64,000 bases of DNA from Eubacteriales bacterium (GTDB lineage: Bacteria; Bacillota_A; Clostridia; Saccharofermentanales; DTU023): the NCBI GenBank assembly GCA_030532185.1, contig JAUNLO010000002.1:86461-150460 (forward strand). The letters are read 5' to 3'. The notes under the pieces are model-generated. The model saw only the letters and a list, made by a program, of their open reading frames with translations, ran no database searches and was not told the DNA's origin. This document shows positions 60,859-64,000 of the stretch, one piece after another. The position numbers and the translations under genes were made by a program. The stretch's first letter is position 1. Each line of letters starts with the position of its first letter.

Positions 60859-61539
60859 CTATTCCACCTCCAGACCCTGGTCTCTCATTAGTTGTAGCAT
60901 GAGGTCTAAAACCTGGTCAAAGGAGAGCTGAGAGGAGTCAATTAGATGGGCATCGGCGGCGCACTTGAGGGGGGAATCTGCCCGGTGAGAATCTTGATAA
61001 TCGCGAGCCTCTATATTAGCTAGAACTTCGGCCAGGCTTAAATTTTCTCCTTTGGCTTGGAGCTCCTGCCAACGGCGGGAGGCGCGGGTGGCAGGACTGG
61101 CCGTGAGGAAGAATTTAATGTCGGCATCCGGTAGAACTACCGTACCAATATCTCTTCCGTCAAGAATGAAGGACTGACTCTGGGCCAGCTTACGCTGTTT
61201 GTCCACCAGGTAGGAGCGTACCTGGGAGTAGCGTGAGACATCAGAAGCGCCCCGGGAAGCCGCACTGGAGTACAGGTCTCCCGTCCGGTCTACCCCATTG
61301 ACCAAGGTGCGTTGTTCCGGACCCGCAAACTCCACAGTTAAATCATAGTCCGCTAAATGGTCCAAGACCTCCTCCTCACAGGCCGGGTCCCAACCGTCTG
61401 CTAAAAGGGCCACCGCTAAAGCACGGTACATGGCCCCGGTATCTAGGTGGGCCAGCTGGAGTCGCTGGGCCAAGGCCCTAGCACTGGTACTTTTACCGGC
61501 ACCCGAGGGTCCATCAATCGCTATGGTTAAACTTTTCAT
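60859..61539 (-). CDS. cmk: (d)CMP kinase
   Basis: The 226-residue product phosphorylates CMP and dCMP. The P-loop is IAIDGPSGAGKSTSARALA. LDTGAMYRA, DGRDIGTVVLPDADIKFFLTA and RDYQDSHRADSPL are conserved. The start overlaps the scpB stop by 4 nt, indicating coupling. Confidence 0.97.
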   Translation of the reverse strand: MKSLTIAIDGPSGAGKSTSARALAQRLQLAHLDTGAMYRALAVALLADGWDPACEEEVLDHLADYDLTVEFAGPEQRTLVNGVDRTGDLYSSAASRGASDVSRYSQVRSYLVDKQRKLAQSQSFILDGRDIGTVVLPDADIKFFLTASPATRASRRWQELQAKGENLSLAEVLANIEARDYQDSHRADSPLKCAADAHLIDSSQLSFDQVLDLMLQLMRDQGLEVE

Positions 61540-62111
61540 ACTTCCTCCTCCAGCTCTTCCCCCTCCTCAAGCTGGCGTAAGTTGTCATACATCAAGAGTT
61601 CCAGGGGTTTTAGCTCCTCAACTGAGGATAGGCCCATTTCCAACATAAATTTTTCGGTCACCCGGAAGAGGCTGGGCCGGCCGGCCTGTTCCAGAACGCC
61701 ACATTCCTCTAGTAAACCCCGCTCCAGGAGACGAGTCATAACTCCATCAGAATTAACCCCCCGCACAGCCTCAACCTGGGCGCGGGTTACCGGTTGATTA
61801 TAGAGTACGCAGGCCAAGGTTTCGTAAGAAGCGGGGCTCAGTGAGCTGAGATAACCTGGCCGGTACAGCCTGGACAGGAGCTCCTGAAAGTCCTGCTTGA
61901 GGCTCAGAAGATACTTGTCTTCCACCCTGCGTAATTCCAAGGCAGAGCTGGCATCTGCTTGATAACGGTCCGCTAGGTCAATGAGGAGACTAGTAACTAC
62001 TTCTGCTTCCTCTTCTAGCAGGTCGGCTAAAACTGCTAGTGGCAGACCTTCGCCCGAGGCAAAGAGTAGGGCCTCCAGCTTAGCTAACATAGCTTTATCT
62101 TTCATCGGCAT
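61536..62111 (-). CDS. scpB: Segregation and condensation protein B
   Basis: This 191-residue winged-helix protein joins ScpA and SMC in the condensin that compacts and segregates the chromosome. LEALLFASGEGL starts the first winged helix, and YETLACVLYNQPVTRAQVEAVRG is the family signature. The start could be ATG 62111 or 62105; both lie after AGGAG and overlap the scpA end. Confidence 0.94.
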   Translation of the reverse strand: MPMKDKAMLAKLEALLFASGEGLPLAVLADLLEEEAEVVTSLLIDLADRYQADASSALELRRVEDKYLLSLKQDFQELLSRLYRPGYLSSLSPASYETLACVLYNQPVTRAQVEAVRGVNSDGVMTRLLERGLLEECGVLEQAGRPSLFRVTEKFMLEMGLSSVEELKPLELLMYDNLRQLEEGEELEEEV

Positions 62112-62856
62112 TTGGCTCCTGTCGGCTGCGGACTAGGCTAATAGGCCCAAAGGCCTGGTCTTGTTTAGCTTCTAACCGCTTACTATTGATGAGTTCCAGA
62201 ACCGCCAAGAAACCACTTACCTTGGCTCCCCTTTCCGCCTGGGCAGGGAAGAGTTCATGGAAAAAGAAACGACTAGTGGTGCGGAATTTACGAAATAAAT
62301 TCCTTACGGCATCCTTAATGGTAAAGCGTTCTGGCTTTAGTAAACGCTTGATACGCAAATTCTGCTGATTGTAGCGCTGGGCATTTAACTGAGCCATACG
62401 CTCGGCAGCTGCCCAAAGCAGATCAGCCCTGAGGGGGGCTTCCTCCCCTACTTTTTCTAGTCCCAGTTGGCTTGGCCGTAGAGCTTCGCGTCTGAAGGAT
62501 CCACCATAGTGGCTAAAACGTTCTTGTAAATTATCGGCCAAGATCTTCATACGCCGGTAGGCCATAAGTTGCAAGACTAGTTCATCCAGAGGACCACTTT
62601 CCTCAAGCTTGGCTTCACGACCCGGTAGAAGCAGACGGGCCTTAATCTGCATGAGGGTGGAAGCCATGATAATAAACTCAGAGGCTAATTCCATATCAAA
62701 GCCAGCCTGAGAATTCTGCTCTAACACCTCCAAGTATTGGCTGGTAATTTCCGCAATGGGCAAGGCGTAAAGCTCAGCCTGTAAATCCCGGATAATATGA
62801 TCCAGGAGGGCCAGAGGGCTGGAGTATTGGCGCAGATCATGACTGATTTCCAGCAT
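62095..62856 (-). CDS. scpA: Segregation and condensation protein A
   Basis: The 253-residue kleisin subunit of the SMC-ScpAB complex. SPLALLDHIIRDLQAELYALPIAEIT is close to the usual N-terminal segment, and ELASEFIIMASTLMQIKARLLLP is the strongest signature. The C-terminal winged helix (KVSGFLAVLELIN) is present. It follows the M50 protease by 7 nt and overlaps scpB. Confidence 0.94.
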   Translation of the reverse strand: MLEISHDLRQYSSPLALLDHIIRDLQAELYALPIAEITSQYLEVLEQNSQAGFDMELASEFIIMASTLMQIKARLLLPGREAKLEESGPLDELVLQLMAYRRMKILADNLQERFSHYGGSFRREALRPSQLGLEKVGEEAPLRADLLWAAAERMAQLNAQRYNQQNLRIKRLLKPERFTIKDAVRNLFRKFRTTSRFFFHELFPAQAERGAKVSGFLAVLELINSKRLEAKQDQAFGPISLVRSRQEPNADER

Positions 62857-62863
62857 AGGCTTC

Positions 62864-63574
62864 TTAAGGCAGGATAATTTGGATTAACCAGTTTGCCAAG
62901 CTAGTCCAAGGTTGCATCAGCAGGTAATTAAAGGGGGTCGCCAGCCAGGCCAAGACCCGCCCCATATAGGAGCGGCCGAAGAGGAAGAGAGCTAGGAGGC
63001 CGAGACCAATATAGCGCTCATAGTTGGCTAACCACCTGAAAGCCTGGTCAGGCAAAACAGATGCCAAGATTTTCGAGCCATCTAAGGGTGGTAGCGGTAG
63101 TAAATTGAAGATAGCCAAACCTATATTAGAAAAGTAAAAGCTCAAACAGAGGTCATAGGAAAAACGGAAGAGCTCCAGGACTGAAGGCGAGATATCAGGT
63201 TTTTGTACGATGAGCAGGGCAGCCAAGACACGTAGAAAATTCAGAAGAAAGGCAGATACGAGGGCCAGTAGTAGGTTAGAAACTGGCCCCGCCAGGCTCA
63301 CCAGCATGGCCCCTAGTTTCGGCGTCTTTGCCTTGGTCAGTTTGCTGTAATTGACTGGAACGGGTTTAGCCCAGCCAATACGGGCAATCAGAAAGGCCAG
63401 GGTTCCTAGAGGATCTAGGTGGGCCAAGGGATTGAGAGTGAGACGACCTGCCAGGGCAGCGGTGTCATCTCCCAAGGCATAAGCCATCCGGCCATGGGCG
63501 AATTCATGGAGAGAGAGGGAAAAGGTTAAAACAAGAATGGTTGATAAGATACCCGGTATATCCAGGTTGGGCAT
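62864..63574 (-). CDS. M50-family site-2-type membrane protease (YwhC-like)
   Basis: This 236-residue membrane protein has the zinc motif HEFAH in SLSLHEFAHGRMAYALGD and the third ligand in FNLLPLPPLDGSKIL. It lacks a PDZ domain, unlike RseP. Substrates of this subgroup are not established. In many Bacillota it lies upstream of scpAB, as here, and it leads this operon. Confidence 0.9.
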   Translation of the reverse strand: MPNLDIPGILSTILVLTFSLSLHEFAHGRMAYALGDDTAALAGRLTLNPLAHLDPLGTLAFLIARIGWAKPVPVNYSKLTKAKTPKLGAMLVSLAGPVSNLLLALVSAFLLNFLRVLAALLIVQKPDISPSVLELFRFSYDLCLSFYFSNIGLAIFNLLPLPPLDGSKILASVLPDQAFRWLANYERYIGLGLLALFLFGRSYMGRVLAWLATPFNYLLMQPWTSLANWLIQIILP

Positions 63575-63606
63575 GGGCCAGTTCCTTTCAGGCTATGATT
63601 GAGAGG

Positions 63607-63636
63607 ATTATAGCACATTACTCCCTTTATCCGTAA
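63607..63636 (-). promoter_or_regulatory. Promoter of the M50-scpAB-cmk-plsC-ispH operon
   Basis: On the minus strand TTACGG (63631-63636) and TATAAT (63607-63612) are separated by 18 nt, just downstream of the preceding gene's terminator. Confidence 0.55.
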
Positions 63637-63644
63637 TTGAGCAA

Positions 63645-63668
63645 GGGTCCGGCAGGGAGGCCGGACCC
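63645..63668 (-). terminator. Terminator of the LPXTG-protein gene
   Basis: GGGTCCGGC (63645-63653) and GCCGGACCC (63660-63668) form a perfect 9-bp stem with a 6-nt loop. Only TTGCTC follows on the minus strand, so the T-run is weak. Confidence 0.7.
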
Positions 63669-63682
63669 AGGGTAAGTGAAGC

Positions 63683-64000
63683 TTATAGCAGTCGCTGATG
63701 TAGTTTACGTAAGATGAGACCCAGGGCTAAGGCCAAAAGGCTGAGCCCTCCTCCATCCACAGCGCCCGTTCGGGGTAATTGCACTGCCAAATTAGCATTG
63801 TTAGGCGCTTTTTCCACATAAGCTCCGACTTGGACCGGTGGCTTTTGTGGAGCAGGATTCGCAGGAGCTAGATTATTTACCTCTACGGAAATATCAGGTG
63901 ACGAATTCTGAATGACCGGCTTAACCTCCACAGGCGGCAGGGTTTGGCTAGGTTGAGCTGGTTGGCTGGGCTGGGATGTTTCACTCGGCTGGGGAGTTTC
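63683..64000 (-). CDS. LPXTG-anchored cell-surface protein, C-terminal part (5' end outside window)
   Basis: The frame is open to the window edge. The visible 105 residues start with a Pro/Ser/Thr/Gln-rich wall-spanning stretch (ETPQPSETSQPSQPAQPSQ), followed by an Asn/Pro-rich segment. A complete sorting signal follows: LPRTG (63764-63778), a hydrophobic stretch (LSLLALALGLIL) and the basic tail RKLHQRLL. A sortase would cut between Thr and Gly and attach the protein to the wall. The function of the main domain cannot be known from this window. Confidence 0.9.
   Translation of the reverse strand, partial: ETPQPSETSQPSQPAQPSQTLPPVEVKPVIQNSSPDISVEVNNLAPANPAPQKPPVQVGAYVEKAPNNANLAVQLPRTGAVDGGGLSLLALALGLILRKLHQRLL

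Overview
The window looks like chromosome from a Gram-positive, fermentative member of the Bacillota, most likely class Clostridia. The evidence is a PolC-type replicative polymerase, an IspH-ribosomal protein S1 fusion, the gene order rpsB-tsf-pyrH-frr-uppS-cdsA-dxr-rseP-ispG-polC, a PASTA kinase/PP2C pair, a pta-ackA acetate module, a sortase, and an LPXTG wall protein. I do not assign a genus. G+C is roughly half by eye. I found no rRNA or tRNA genes, CRISPR arrays, insertion sequences or prophage.

Left part (1-15.7 kb). The window opens inside the 3' end of a sortase gene. A small PC4/YdbC-like protein, glycogen phosphorylase, a lone A24 prepilin-peptidase-like protein, MltG, TypA, Der and L32 follow. 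Pullulanase and a flippase-like membrane protein are on the plus strand. Archaeal-type proS lies downstream of pta-ackA. Glycogen phosphorylase and pullulanase together can mobilise branched alpha-glucan, and pta-ackA yields ATP from acetyl-CoA.

Accessory region (15.9-27.4 kb). This is a ureide (allantoin) catabolism cluster on the minus strand: allB and an NCS1 permease, then allE and an M20 amidohydrolase, then a PucR-family regulator, then a second M20 amidohydrolase with a FAD-dependent oxidoreductase and etfBA. With allantoinase, allantoate amidohydrolase, ureidoglycine aminohydrolase and a second M20 enzyme, it could carry out the plant-type route from allantoin to glyoxylate, releasing ammonia and CO2. 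The oxidoreductase/ETF module is an unexplained addition. Three promoters in the cluster carry a related 18-bp partly palindromic site. The gap between the site and the -35 position is exactly 31 bp at two of them and 33 bp at the third, which points to one activator, probably the PucR protein.

Housekeeping part (27.6-64 kb). After an unrecognised membrane-anchored protein, tmcAL, tyrS and thiN comes a long minus-strand array for translation, cell envelope and replication: rpe, rsgA, kinase/phosphatase, rlmN, rsmB, a membrane zinc peptidase, fmt, def, priA, polC, ispG, rseP, dxr, cdsA, uppS, frr, pyrH, tsf, rpsB, ispH-rpsA, plsC, cmk, scpB, scpA and an M50 protease. The window ends inside a gene whose product carries an LPRTG sorting signal.

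The most surprising single gene is polC. Its polymerase and PHP parts look normal, but the proofreading exonuclease domain inserted in the PHP domain has lost every recognisable catalytic motif.
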